From assembly GCF_024166365.1 (NCBI RefSeq), contig NC_064819.1:12501-76500 (forward strand): 64,000 nucleotides of DNA, in the 5' to 3' direction. Source of the DNA: Elephas maximus indicus (Eukaryota > Chordata > Mammalia > Proboscidea > Elephantidae). A program made the translations under genes and the position numbers. Shown piece after piece: positions 51,201-63,085 of this stretch. Positions within the stretch are counted from its first letter, which is position 1. Each line of letters opens with the position of its first letter. A model generated the notes under the pieces. It was not told where the DNA came from. It saw only the letters and a list, made by a program, of their open reading frames with translations, and did no database searches.

Positions 51201-53407
51201 AATCCAACTGGTTTTTCTGTGTTTATCTTGTAGCCTGATACTCTGCTGAACTCTTCTATTAGTTTCAGTAGTTTTCTTGAGGATTCCTAAGGGTTTTCTG
51301 TGTATAAGATCGTGTCACCTGCAAATAGAGATACTTTGACTTCTTCCTTGCCAATCTGGATGCCCTTTATTTCTTTATCTAGCCTAATTGCTCTGGCTAG
51401 GACCTCCAACACAGTGTTGAATAAGAGCATCCTTGTCTGGTTCCCGATCTCAATGGGAATGCTTTCAGGCTCTCTTCATTTTGGGTGATGTTGGCTGTTG
51501 GTTTTGTGTAAATGCCCTTTATTATGTTGAGGAATTTTCCTTCTATTCCTGTTTTGCTGAGAGTTTTTATCATGAATAGGTGTTGGACTTTCTCAAATGC
51601 CTTTTCTGCATCAATTGATAAAATCATGCAATTCTTGTCTTTTTTTTATTTATGTGGTGCATTACATTAATTGTTTTTCTAATGTTGAACCATCCTTGCA
51701 TACCTGGTATGAATCCCACTTGCTCATGGTGAATTATTTTTTTGATATGTTGTTGAATTCCATTGGCTAGAATTCTGTTGAGGATTTTTGCATCTACGTA
51801 CATGGGGGATATAGGTCTATAGTTTTCTTTTTTTGTGGTGTCTTTACCTGGTTTCGGTATCAGGGATATGGTGGCTTCATAGAATGAGTTTGGTAGTATT
51901 CCGACCTTTTCTATGCCCTGAAATACCTTTAGTAGTAGTGGTGTTTACTCTTCTATGAAAGTTTGGTAGAACTCTGCAGTGAAGCCATCTGGACCAGGGC
52001 TTTTTTTTGTTGGGAGTTTTTTGATTACCTTTTCAATCTTTTCTTTCGTCATTGGCCTATTTAGTTGTTCTACCTCTGTTTGTGTTAGTTTAGGTAGGTA
52101 GTGTATTTCTAGGAATTTATCCATTTCTTCTAGGTTTTCAAATTTGTTAGAGTACAATTTTTCATAGTAATATGATATGATTCTTTTAATTTCAGTTGGG
52201 TTTGTTGTAATATCGTCCATCTCATTTCTTATTTGGGTTATTTGCTTCCTCTCCTTTTTTTCTTTTGTCAGTTTGGTCAGTGGTTTATCAATTTTGTTGA
52301 TTTTTTCCAAAAAATCAGCTTTTGGTCTTGTTAATTCTTTCAACTGTTTTTCTGTTTTCTATTGCATTTAGTTCAGCTCTAATTTTTATTATTTTTTTTC
52401 TTCTGGTGCCTGTGGGTTTCTTTTGTTGTTCTCTCTCTATTTGTTCAAGTTATAGGGATAATTCTTTGATTTTGGCCCTTTCTTCATTTTGTATGTGTGC
52501 ATTTCTTGATATAAATTGGCCTCTGAGCACCGCTTTTGCTGTGTCCCAAAGGTTCTGATAGGAAGTGTTTTCAGTCTCATTGGATTCTATGAATTTCTTT
52601 ATTCCATCCTTAATGTCTTCTATAATCCAGTCTTTCTTGAGCAGGGTATTGTTCAGTTTCCAAGTCTATGATTTCTTTTCCCTGCTTTTCCTGTTATTGA
52701 TTTCCACTTTTATGGCCTTAAGGTGAGAGAAGATGCGTTGTAATATTTCAATGTTTGGGTTTCTGCTAAGGCTTGCTTTATGACCTAATATGTGGTCTAT
52801 TTTAGAGAATGTTCCTTGTGCACTAGAAAAGAAAGTATACTTGGTTGCTGTTTGGTGGAATGTTCTGTATATGTCTGCGAGATCAAGTTGGTTGATTGTG
52901 GCATTTAGATCTTCCGTGTCTTTATTGACCTTTCTGGATGTCCTGTCCTTCACCGAAAGTGGTGTGTTGAAATCTCCTATTGTTATTGTGGAGCTGTCTA
53001 TCTCACTTTTCAATGCTAATAGAGTTTCTTTTATGTATCTTGCAGTCTGTCACTGGGTGCATAAATATTTAATATGGTTGTATCTTCTTGGTGTATTGTC
53101 CCTTTAATCATTATATAGTGTATTTTCTTATCCTTTATGATGGATTTAACTTTCAAGTCTATTTTGTCAGAAATTAATATTGTCACTCCTGCTCTTTCTT
53201 GATTGTTGTTTGCTTGATATATTTTTTTTCCATCCTTTGAGTTTTAGTTTATTCGTGTCTCTTAAGTCTAAGGTGTGTCTCCTGTAGGCAGCATATAGAC
53301 GGATCTTGTTTTTTAATCCATTTTGCCACTCTCTGTCTCTTTATTGGTGCATTTAGTCCTTTTACATTCAGGGTAATTATGGATAGGTATGAATTTAGTG
53401 CTATCAT
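48273..53407 (-). pseudogene. L1 ORF2, broken and split by a nested L1
   Basis: The endonuclease N-terminus begins at 53407 (MIALNSYLSIITLNVNGLN), with SEIDSSTITIGDFNTPLSV and IDHILGHKASLSRNPNIEIL in 52666-53013. The X/RT region is in 51945-52343 ([16 protein letters not shown]), the [15 protein letters not shown] block in 51397-51627 and the post-RT region in 50471-51154. The C-terminal 218 codons (48273-48929) are open and end CIRPLL. Between the last two blocks lies the nested L1. Intact L1 ORF2 nicks target DNA and reverse-transcribes L1 RNA; here roughly ten or more breaks preclude that. Confidence 0.88.
49006..50330 (-). mobile_element. 5'-truncated L1 nested in L1, 15-bp target duplication
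   Basis: Starts at a T-run (antisense poly-A, 49001-49017), then 3' UTR (acttttattaagcttcaagt, agacaagagttgccaacaca) and the ORF2 C-terminus (50014-50250: [20 protein letters not shown], ending CIRPLL, uninterrupted). The repeat gtaggtggtcttttt flanks it at 48991-49005 and 50331-50345 without mismatch. This is the youngest element of the nest and differs from the host L1 in its 3' UTR. Confidence 0.94.
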
Positions 53408-53867
53408 TTTGATGTCTTTTTTTGTGTGTTATTGACAGTTTCTTTTTCCCACTTAATTTTATGCCCTGAGTAGATTATATATTGTCCTTTCTTCATATTC
53501 GTTGTTTTCGACTTTGTTTCTGCTGGGTCTCTATTTTTATCTTGTTTTTTATTTTGATGAGTAGGATAGTTTGTCTCTTTTGTGGTTACCTTAGTATTTA
53601 CCCCTATTTTTCTAAAATTAAACCTTTTATTTCTTTGTATCACCGTATCTTCCTCTCCATATGGAAGGTATATGATTACATTTCTTAATCCCTCTTTATT
53701 TTTCTAATGTTGTCCTTTTGTATAATAACATTGCTGTTACCCTGTTTTGAGCTTTTTTTTTAATTTTATAATCTTGCTTTGTTTTTTTGGATTTCCCTGT
53801 CTGGGTTGACTTCTAGTTGCTCTGCCCAGTGTTCTAGTCTTGGGTTGATACCTGATATTATTGATTT

Positions 53868-54868
53868 TCCAACCAAAAAACTCCCTTTAGTATTTCTTAT
53901 AGTTTTGGTTTGGTTTTTACGAATTCCCTAAACTTGTGTTTATCTGGAAATGTCTTAATTTCACCTTCATATTTAAGAGACAGTTTTGCTGGATATATGA
54001 TTCCTGGCAGGCAATTTTTTTCCTTCAGTTTTTTAAAACGTGTCAGCCCATTGCCTTCTTGCCTGCATGGCTTCTGCCAAGCAGTCCGAGCATATTCTTA
54101 TTGGCTCTCCTTTGTAGGTGACTTTTTGTTTATCCCTTGCACTCTTATAATTCTCTCTTTATCTTGGTTTTGGTAAGTTTGATTATGTGTCTTGGTGACC
54201 TTCTTTTAAGACCTACCTTATGTGGAGTTTGATGAGCATCCTGGATAGATGTCTTCTCATCTTTCACAATATCGGGGAAGTTTTCTGCCAACAAATCTTC
54301 AACAACTTTCTGTGTATTTTCTGTTATCTCTCCCTGTTCTGGTACTTCAATCACTTGTAGGTTGTTTCTCTTGATAGTCTCACATGATTGTTAAGGTTTT
54401 TTCATTTTTTTAAATTCTTTTATCTGATTTTTCATCAAGTATATTAGTGCCAAATGATTTATCTTTGAGTTCAGAAATTCTAGCTTCTACTTGCTCAATT
54501 CTGCTCCTTTGACTTTCTATTGAGTTGTCTACTTCTGTAATTTTATTGTTAATCTTCTGAATTTCTGATTGCTGTCTGTCTATGGATTTTTCCAGCTTAT
54601 TAAACTTTTCATTATGTTCCTGAATAATCTTTCTAATTTCTTCAATTGCTTTATCTGCATGTTCCTTGGCTTGTTCTGCATATTGCCTCCTTTCCTTCCT
54701 GATGTCTTAAAGAGTTCTGTATATTCGACTTTTGTATTCTGGCTCTGGTAATTCCAGGAATGCACTTTCATCTAGAAGAACCCTGGATTCTTTGTTTTGA
54801 GAGCCTGTTGAGGTGACCATGGTCTGTTTCTTTATGTGACTTGATATTGACTGTTGTCTCCAAGCCAT
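53868..54868 (-). pseudogene. L1 ORF1, broken
   Basis: Start at 54868 (MAWRQQSISSHIKKQ by comparison with the plus-strand L1). The coiled-coil part lies at 54420-54771, the RRM-like domain near 54350 (VIEVPEQGEITENTQKVVED; LLAENFPDIVKDEKTSIQD), and the C-terminal region is readable only in pieces down to LENQ at 53868. Several frame changes occur. Length (about 1.0 kb) equals that of the other L1 here. Confidence 0.82.
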
Positions 54869-56137
54869 CTATAAGTTATTGTATTAGTGTATGCTTGCAT
54901 ACTGTGTCATAGCTTCTTACTTTGTTTTGTTTTGGTGTAACCCTATGGGTTGCTTGAGTGAGCGAGCTTGATTATTTTCACCTTTGAAGCTCTGATGTCC
55001 TGTCCCCAGATGGCTGGAGCTGTTATCCGGTGTATCAGTCTAGGAGTCCATTCAGTTTTCTTGCATGAATTCAGCTCAGGTTTCCAGCTAGCTGATCATC
55101 AAGTGTGTGGTGCAGGCTCTGTTCTATAGTCTTAGAGGGGCAGGAGTGATTGGCATATATACTGGTATCTGATTGCAGCAGGGGGCCACGCTCTGAACAA
55201 GGCAGGGGTCTGAGAACCGACCCCCAAGTGTCTGTGAGGAAAGCGCGTCCCTGTTCCCGAGCGTGCTGGTTGGTGGGTTCTGCAGACGGACCATGGGCAC
55301 CCAAAGCTTTTGGTTGTAAGGACTGGGAGGTACCAGTTATCTTTGGACCCCTGTCGTGGGTGGCTGGGTGACCTGAGTGGAGCTACCAGTCCTTAGGTCC
55401 CTCATGTGGGTAGGCGACGACCTTGTTTAATAGACAAAGCAACGTCAAACATCAAATACCCACCTCTCCACCAAAAAGCTGAAATGGTTGGAGTCTGCCA
55501 ACAAGGGGCTATTCTCCCGAAATAGGCCCACACAGGTCCATACAGAAGGGAAAGGTGCTCAAAGTCTACGGACGGTTTATGCCTGGACAGGAGCTGCTTC
55601 TGTCCTGAGTTCCCCTGGTTAGTGGAGCTAGCAAATATCTTTTCCCCCAAATGCTGATTTTTCCCTTCCCCAAGGCTGGGAGGATGGCTCTAGGTGCTCA
55701 ACAGTGCCTATCTCAGGCCCCGGGAATTCAGCTGCTGAAGCTGGTTTGTGGGTGGGGGGTGCGTTAAAATATATGCAAGTACTTAGCTTTTGCTGTGAGT
55801 GCTGTTCTCCTCAGGTTCCGGAGGTGTGAGTAGGCTGTGCGGCTGGCTGCTTCTCCCTGAGGAAACTTCAGCCGAATGCTAGTACCAGCCCGCTGCCGCC
55901 GCTGCTCCGGAAATGGTGCCTGGGGGCTCCTCGCGATTCAGGTCTGGTAACTGCTCTTGGCTTCTAAATGGTCTCTTCCTCCCCCTGCCCCACAGTTCGT
56001 TTTCTAAGCTTTCCTTTGAAGCTCAGGGCTCCCAGCTTGTCACAAATATACTCGTTCCAGTTGTTTTTTCTGGTCTTTGTTGTAAAGAGGGCTTGCCGGG
56101 AGTGTCTTTCTATTCCGCCATCTTGCTCTTCCCTCTT

Positions 56138-58247
56138 CTTTTGATGCTTCCTGCATCATTTAATATTTTCCTCATAGAATCCTTCAATATTGCAACTCTA
56201 GATTGAATTTTGTCTTCAGTTTTTTTCAACTTGAGAAATGCCAAGTGTGTTCTTCCCTTTTGGTTTTCTATCTTCAGGTCTTTGCGCATGACATTATAGT
56301 ACTGTCTTAGGCTGGGTTCTCTAGAGAAGCAAAACCAGTAAAGCATATAAATACATGCATATATAGATTTATATCAATGGAAAGGCTCACACAGTTGTAG
56401 AGGCTGTAACGTCTCAAGTCCATGGGCCAGGATAGGGGCTTCTCCTGTCTTACGTAGCCACAGTGGCTGGCAAACCCAAGATTGGCAGGCTGGAGAACAG
56501 GGCTGTTACAGGCTATGAAGATCTGTGAATTCCAATTCAGCAGGCAAGATGGCAGGTAAGCTGCTAGCTTAAGTCCCAAGAATCAGAGGTCAGGTAACAG
56601 GAGCCCACTGCAGGCTGCAGAATGAGCAAAAGCCCCATAACCCTGCCTGAAAGTCCACCCACACTCAATGCAGGCCACATGCCCGAGGAAACTCCCCTTC
56701 AACTGTCTACTTACAGCAGATCCCATCATGGGGGTGATCATTTATCAAATCTCAACAGAGAAGCTGCCAAAACACTGAAAATCTTGGCCTGGCCAATTTG
56801 ACACACAATCTTAACCATCACAAATAGTTCGTCTTCTTGAGCAGTCCTTTGAAATCTTCTGTTCAGCTCTTTTACTTAATCATTTCTTCCTTTCAATTTA
56901 GCTACTCTACATTCAAGAGCAAGTTTCAGAATCTTTTCTGACATTCAATTTGGTCTTTTCTTTCTTTCCTGTCTTTTTAATGACCTCTTGCTTTCTTCAT
57001 GTACGATGTCCTTGATGTCATTCCACACTCATCCGGTATTGGGTCATCAGTGTTCAATGCATGAAATTATTCTTGAGACAGTCTCTAAATTCAGGTGGGA
57101 TATGCTCAACATTGTGTACTTTGGCTCTCGTGGATTTGTTTTAATTTTCTTCGACTTCAACTTGAACTTGCATATGAGCAATTGATGGTCTGTTATACAG
57201 TCAGCCCCTGGCCTTGTTCTGACTGATAATATTGAGCTTTTCCATTGTCTCTTTCCACAGATGTAGTTGATTTGATTCTTGTGTATTCCATCTGACAAGG
57301 TCCAATAGTCACTGTTTATGTTGTTGAAAAAAGGTATTTGCAAAGAAGAAGTTGTTGGTCTTGCAAAATTCTATCATGCAATCACTGGTGTCATTTCTAT
57401 CACCAAGGCCGTATTTTCCAACTACCAATCCTTTTTCTTTGTTTCCAACTTTCAAATTCCTATCACCAGTAATTATCAACGCATCATGACTACATTTGAT
57501 CAATTTCAGACTGCAGAAGTTGGTAAAAGTCTTCAATTTCTTCATCTTTGGCCTTAGTGGTTGGTGGATAAATTTGAATAATAGCCATACTAACTGGTCT
57601 TCCGTATGGATATTATCCTATCACTGACAGCATTTTACTTCAGGATAGATCTTGAAATGTTCTTTTTGATGATGAATGCAATGCCATTCCTCTTCAAGTT
57701 GTCATTCCCAGCATAGTAGACCACATGATTGTCTGATCCAAAATGGCCAATATCAGTCCATTGCAGCTCACTAAGGCCTAGGATACTGATCTTTATGCAT
57801 TCCATTTCATTTTTGACAGCTTCCAACTTTCCTAGATTTATATTTTGTACATTCCATATTCTGATTATTACTGAATGTTTGCAGCTATTTCTTCTCATTT
57901 TGAGTTATGCCATATCAGTAAATGAAGGTCCCAAAAGCTTGACTCCATCCATGTCATTAAGCTCATCTCTACTTCGAGGAGGCAGCTCTTCCTGTCTTCT
58001 CTTGAGCGCCAAACGGACTCATCTTCCGACATTATCTCAATGTTCAGCTGCTATTCATAAGGTTTCATTCACCAATCTTTTCAGAAGTAGACTGCCAGGT
58101 CCTTCTTCCTAGCCTGTCTTAGTCTGAAGCTCAGCAGAAACCTCTTCACCAAGGGTGACCTTGTTGGTATGTGAAATACTGGTGCCAAAGCTCCCAGTAT
58201 CACAGCAACATGCAAGCTACCACAGTCTGACAAACTGACAGACACGT
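56138..58247 (-). mobile_element. RTE LINE, 5' half of the split copy
   Basis: The 5' end lies near 58247 (sense cacgtgtctgtcagtttgtc), followed by a 5' UTR of about 350 bp. The endonuclease start is at 57635-57898 (MRRNSCKHSVIIRIWNVQNI; LGLSELQWTDIGHFGSDNH; RNGIAFIIKKNISRSILK). More endonuclease lies at 57309-57545 (ALIITGDRNLKVGNKE; KYGLGDRND) and 57047-57343. The segment joining to the 3' half runs down to 56138. An LTR interrupts it at 56303-56820. The expected single ORF is broken in many places. Confidence 0.9.
56303..56820 (-). mobile_element. Solo LTR, ERVL/MaLR-like (type B), inserted in RTE
   Basis: On plus it starts tgtcttaggctgggttctct and ends acaatcttaaccatca, the reverse of the type B LTRs at 29053 and 31241 (shared antisense of agagaacccagcctaagaca and of ttggctgggcca). 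RTE sequence continues on either side, so it post-dates the RTE. No internal region. Confidence 0.78.
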
Positions 58248-58348
58248 GTTCAAATCCGTATACCCTAAATGCTTAGCGTCATCGCCTGTACATAATTGGT
58301 AAGCAGTATTTATCAAGTAGATAACTGCTTCTCTTAATGTATTGCAGG

Positions 58349-60505
58349 TAACCTAGAAGACACCTACTCCGTTCAACAAGTGGCACCTGAGACATTTATC
58401 CTGGGCTGTAGAACTGAAAGGAAATATATGAATGGATTTTGAACTGCAGTTTTTAAACATTTTGAGACTACTGGGAAAATAAATTTTTCTCCGACACCAT
58501 ACATATAGGTAAAAGTTGCTTCTGATTCAGCTGAGAAAAATGCAGACCATCAAAAAACAGCAGGCACTGCTCGAAACTAGTAGCAATGTAGACGAGATGA
58601 TAGTATTTAATTCTGCTTGAACTGAAGTATCTGAAGACTTGACGACATGGGAAGACCCACTACTAAATGAAGGAAGTCTGAGGAAAAACAAATCTTCAGC
58701 ACGCTGGAGAAAGTGAGAGTTCATTCTTGATGAAAACATAGATGCTGTGTCCTGGGAAAAAAGGAGGAAAATAACAAAGCTGCCAAAATATCTCGTGAGG
58801 AATGTTGACTGAATGACCTGGTTTTAGAGAACTAATTGCACTGGGAAAAGAAAATTCCGCTTTAAAAGCTGAACTGTTTTTGCTAAAATTAAAGTTTGGT
58901 TTAATTAGCTCCATAGCATATGCTCAGAGATTCAGAAACTCAGTAATTCTACAGCTGTGTTCTTTCAAGAGTATCCATCTTCCAAATCTAACATTAGTTC
59001 GTTTGTGGATGAATACGAACGCTCGGTGGTGGCAAGCAGCTGTATTTCTGTCATTAAGCACTCTCCACAGAACTCTCTGTCCGACGTTTCAGAGGTGTCC
59101 TCCGTAGAACTCACTCAGGAGAGTCCTGTTCAGAATAGCTGCAGAAGTCCTGAAGACAAATTCCAGATCGTGAAACCAGAGCCAGTGGAGCTGGAGAACT
59201 ATTCAAGAGAGCCAAGAGATGACAGAGGCTCCGATCCGACATCCATCTATCAAAACTACATAGGAAATTCTTTTCCTGGCTACTCACACTCTCCACCTCC
59301 ATTACAAGTCAATTGCTCCTCCAGTAACTCTCCAAGAACATTGGAGACCGATGATGCAATGGTAAGAAAGTTACCTGATGGACAAGATGAATAGTAGGTT
59401 CCCAAGGGCCCAGTCCACTCTCCAGTTGAACTTGAATCTGGGCATGTAACAATGGCTGAAATTCCAGAAGTGAATTCCTCTGCATTGCCACCCAAGCTTC
59501 TGATCAAAGCCAAAGCCATGCAGATAAAAGCAGAAGCATTACTCAGAGGAGGGTGAGAATGGTTACACAACTTGAAGTATGTAATTAGTGTCACTAAATT
59601 GTACATATAGAAGCTGTTGAATTGGTGTATGTTTTGCTGTGAATATTCTGAACAACAAAATAAATAAAATTTAGAAAAAAATAGTATCACGGAAAAAAAT
59701 TATTAAAAAAAAAAGAAGAGTTAAACTAATAGCCAATTTCAGTCTTCTGATGCTAAACGGCAATGGATAAGTAGCCATAAATGTTGATTAAAATGTCACA
59801 CCTGTCTTAAGTGTAATTTAAGAATGAGAGTAAGTAGAAACATTATCCGACAAAAAAAAAAGTAGAAGCATCAGATAGTGAATTTGATGCCATGCAAAAA
59901 CTGTTCTCCCCTATTAACATGATACTGAAAAGATGTTTTGAACTTGAAAAGCATAAAGCCCCAAATATGGCCCATTCTGGTCTCACTCTTTCTCTGTGCA
60001 GCTCACTAACTTCTAAGATTGGATTCTCAAATCAGAACACTGGCATCAAAAACAACTCAGTGGCAAGACCCAGAATAGTTTCAAATCTGAAGTGGTTGGA
60101 ATTAAAGACAGTGTCTACAAAGCTTCTGGCCTAGAGGTTTTGTATTTGAAGCAGCGGTACCAAATATACCTGCAGAGGTTGCCTCACTTAAGAGACAACC
60201 AAGCAACAGGTCTCTGCTTCAGGCTCTGGGTAAACTACTACTGAATGATGTCTGTTTAGGAAGATGTCATTTGCAATTGATGAGTATTTTTGTATTAAGC
60301 TGAATTTCCACTGGACCTGTGATGTCATTTCACCACAATGTTCATATGTTGTCTGTTTGACGTCTTTTTGTGCCAAGTCACTATGAAGATTAGATTGTGT
60401 TATCAATATCACTAGGGCTCATGATATAAAGTCCATACAAAGGCTGTATATATTGAACAGTATTTTTGTTGTTCTATAAATGTTACCAGTTTGAATAAAG
60501 GATCA
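58349..60505 (+). pseudogene. NFIL3: NFIL3 (E4BP4) copy, broken
   Basis: NFIL3 is a bZIP transcriptional repressor. The copy covers part of the 5' UTR, the coding region (QLRKMQTIKKQQALLETSSN near 58529 to the stop at 60231) and 3' UTR to about 60505 (aataaa at 60493). Recognisable blocks include SWEKRRK of the basic region near 58745, [15 protein letters not shown] near 58885, [20 protein letters not shown] (59053), [20 protein letters not shown] (59160), ASIYQNY-like and [12 protein letters not shown] (59277), [18 protein letters not shown] (59490), [14 protein letters not shown] (59880) and [11 protein letters not shown] (59938). Frameshifts and stops fall in the bZIP region, and QDE is followed by TAG at about 59392; a retroposon splits it at 59540-59861. 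The normal gene has its whole coding region in one exon, so a missing intron proves nothing. I see no poly-A tract at the 3' end, and a splice-acceptor-like tract precedes 58349. Confidence 0.9.
59540..59861 (+). mobile_element. Retroposon in the NFIL3 copy, possible L1 with 3' transduced DNA
   Basis: The insert has two parts. 59549-59712 resembles an old L1 3' tip (gagaatggttacacaacttg; cactaaattgtacatatag) ending in an A-rich tract with aataaataaaa. 59713-59850 is unrelated sequence followed by a second A-run (59852-59861). The pair gcagaagcat (59530-59539) and gtagaagcat (59862-59871) flanks the whole block with one mismatch. NFIL3 codons resume in frame sense after it ([11 protein letters not shown]). 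Confidence 0.7.
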
Positions 60506-61500
60506 GTGGCAACACAGAACTTCTGTGCAACTGCCCTTAATCTTATAGAAAAAGCAATTTAAGCTACCAAAATAGATATTAAGGAATTCTACATTTTACT
60601 TATTTGGGGGAGTTATCTCTGCTAAACATAAGAAAACTGAAGTGTAAATTCAACAAATAATTTGTTATTCCTCTAGTTTGGGCAGGTTATAGTAAGTTTT
60701 TTTTTTTTCCCCCAAAACCTTCCAAAGAAAGAAACAATATAACAATGAATTTTCTTGTATTTGAGACTAATTTATTAAATTTCTCTCCATTGTATCGTTT
60801 TATTTTCAAGTCGATTTTCTCCATACATTTTTTTTTTTTTAAGTAGAGAAATCCAAGTTGACTGACGAACATCCTTTAGTAATCTTTTAATCCTGACACG
60901 TCGATGTGGATACTACTTTTCTGCCAAGGGAAACTACCATCTGAAGGAGTAAGAAGCACTGCAAGGAAAGCAAAAAGCAGGAAAACGGGTTTGTGTGCCT
61001 GGAAGCCTCCGGGCTTGACGGTCTCCGTCCAAAATGACATTTTCAAATAGTGCCCCAGCATGAATTGTTGACTGAATGCCCCGGATTTCCGTTTCATTTA
61101 TTAACCCTCCCTGCCTTCTGGTGGCACAGTGAAGAGCAAAGGGGACAAAGGATTTGGACGAGAGTTCCAAACAACAGGACAATGCAAATGTTAAGTCTCC
61201 TTATTACCTCCTCCTCTGTAAGTCCGGAGTCACAGCACTAAACTGCCGCGAAGCGTTGTATAAGTGGGTCTTAATCATGTAACGCTTCAAGTACAAACCA
61301 TCCTTGATGTCTTCATCCAGATACAAGACAACACCTTTCTCACCTCTTTTCCTCTCCTATTGTTGCTGCCTCTTTGGCTTACTGAAAATGTAGTGTACTT
61401 TCTGTGCAATGGTTAGAGAGAGACAGAAGGAAAGAAACCCGCGGAGTCAGGTTTAACCTCTGAGTGCTGACTGCTTGTAGAAGGGCGGAGGGAAGACAGT
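60506..61500. other. Unassigned DNA between the NFIL3 copy and minisatellite B
   Basis: A T-run lies near 60698 and an A/T-run near 60829; composition rises in GC after about 61430. No gene or named repeat. Small opposite-strand frames at 60876-61241 overlap and are unlikely to be coding. Confidence 0.4.
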
Positions 61501-61539
61501 TCCTCTGAGGTCCGACTGGCCATCCTGCCCGCTTCCAGC

Positions 61540-63085
61540 TCTGCAGTCCCCGCGGCTGAGCCGGTCTCCACAGCGAGGCGAGGCCCGCTGCTGACTCGGT
61601 CTCCACGCGGGAAGGCGAGGCCCGCGGCTGAGCCGGTCTCCACGCGGGAAGGCGGGGCCCGCGGCTAATCCGGTGTCCACGCGGGAAGGCAAGGCCCGCG
61701 GCTGAGTCGGGCTCCACAGGGAGGCGAGGCCCGCGGCTGAGTCGGTCTCCACGCGGGAAGGCGAAGCCCGCGGCTGAGCCGGTGTCCACGCGGGAAGGCG
61801 AGACCCGCGGCTGAGTCGGTCGCCACAGGAAGGCGAGGCCCGCGGCTGAGTCGGTCACGACAGGAACGCGAGGCCCGCGGCTGATCCGGTGTCCACAGGG
61901 AGGCGAGGCCCGCGGCTAAGTCGGTCTCCACAGGGAGGCGAGGCCCGCGGCTAAGTCGGTCTCCACGCGGGAAGGCGAGGCCCGCGGCTGAGCCGGTGTC
62001 CACGCGGGAAGGCGAGGCCCGCGGCTGAGCCGGTGTCCACGCGGGAAGGCGGGGCCCGCGGCTGAGCCGGTCTCCACAGGGAGGCGAGGCCCGCGGCTAA
62101 GTCGGTCTCCACCCGGGAAGGCGAGGCCCGCGGCTGAGCCGGTGTCCACGCGGGAAGGCGAGGCCCGCGGCTGAGCCGGTGTCCACGCGGGAAGGCGGGG
62201 CCCGCGGCTGAGCCGGTCGCCACAGGGAGGCGAGGCCCGCGGCTGAGTCGGTCTCCACGCGGGAAGGCGAGGCCTGCGGCTGAGCCGGTGTCCACGCGGG
62301 AAGGCGAGGCCCGCGGCTGAGCCGGTGTCCACGCGGGAAGGCGGGGCCCGCGGCTGAGCCGGTCTCCATAGGGAGGCGAGGCCCGCGGCTAAGTCGGTCT
62401 CCACGCGGGAAGGCGAGGCCCGCGGCTGAGCCGGTGTCCACGCGGGAAGGCGGGGCCCGCGGCTGAGCCGGTCTCCCCAGGAACGCGAGGCCCGCGGCTG
62501 AGCCGGTGTCCACGCGGGAAGGCGAGGCCCGCGGCTGAGCCGGTCTCCACGCGGGAAGGCGAGGCCCGCGGCTGAGCCGGTCTCCCCAGGAACGCGAGGC
62601 CCGCGGCTGAGCCGGTGTCCACGCGGGAAGGCGAGGCCCGCGGCTGAGCCGGTCTCCACAGGGAGGCGAGGCCCGCGGCTGAGTCGGTCTCCACAGGGAG
62701 GCGAGGCCCGCGGCTGAGCCGGTCTCCACGCGGGAAGGCGAGGCCCGCGGCTGAGCCGGTCTCCCCAGGAACGCGAGGCCCGCGGCTGAGCCGGTGTCCA
62801 CGCGGGAAGGCGAGGCCCGCGGCTGAGCCGGTCTCCACAGGGAGGCGAGGCCCGCGGCTGAGCCGGTCTCCACAGGGAGGCGAGGCCCGCGGCTGAGCCG
62901 GTGTCCACGCGGGAAGGCGAGGCCCGCGGCTGAGCCGGTCGCCACAGGCAGGCGAGGCCCGCGGCTGAGCCGGTCTCCCCAGGAAGGCTAGGCCAGCGGC
63001 TGAATCGGTCGCCACAGGAACGCGAGGCCCGCGGCTGAATCGGTCGCCACAGGAAGGCGAGGCCCGCGGCTGAGCCGGTCTCCAC
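61540..63085. repeat. GC-rich minisatellite B, about 40 units of 35-37 bp
   Basis: The unit is ggcccgcggctgagccggt followed by one of several endings: ctccacgcgggaaggcga, gtccacgcgggaaggcga, ctccacagggaggcga, ctccccaggaacgcga, or cgccacaggaaggcga. Endings alternate in recurring blocks, giving a higher-order period of about 148 bp (four units) around 61950-62400 and another of about 180 bp around 62580-62940. Frames open along it on the minus strand for up to about 450 codons are the same artefact as in minisatellite A. Units at both ends are more diverged. CpG density is very high. Confidence 0.95.

Larger units (their letters stand above)
47263..56127 (-). mobile_element. L1 LINE, full length, inserted in RTE and itself interrupted
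   Basis: The 5' end is at 56127 (sense gagcaagatggcggaataga), followed by a 5' UTR to about 54869, ORF1, ORF2, and a 3' UTR ending in an A-rich tail (ttttttataatttttattgc on plus at 47261). The repeat cttccctctt at 47253-47262 and 56128-56137 marks insertion into the RTE. Without the nested L1 at 49006-50330 it is about 7.5 kb. Coding frames are broken in many places. Confidence 0.93.

Noticed and set aside
61540-63085. Regularly spaced repeats resembling a CRISPR array
   Set aside because: The spacer-like part is itself repeated among units, no cas genes are present, and the DNA is mammalian.
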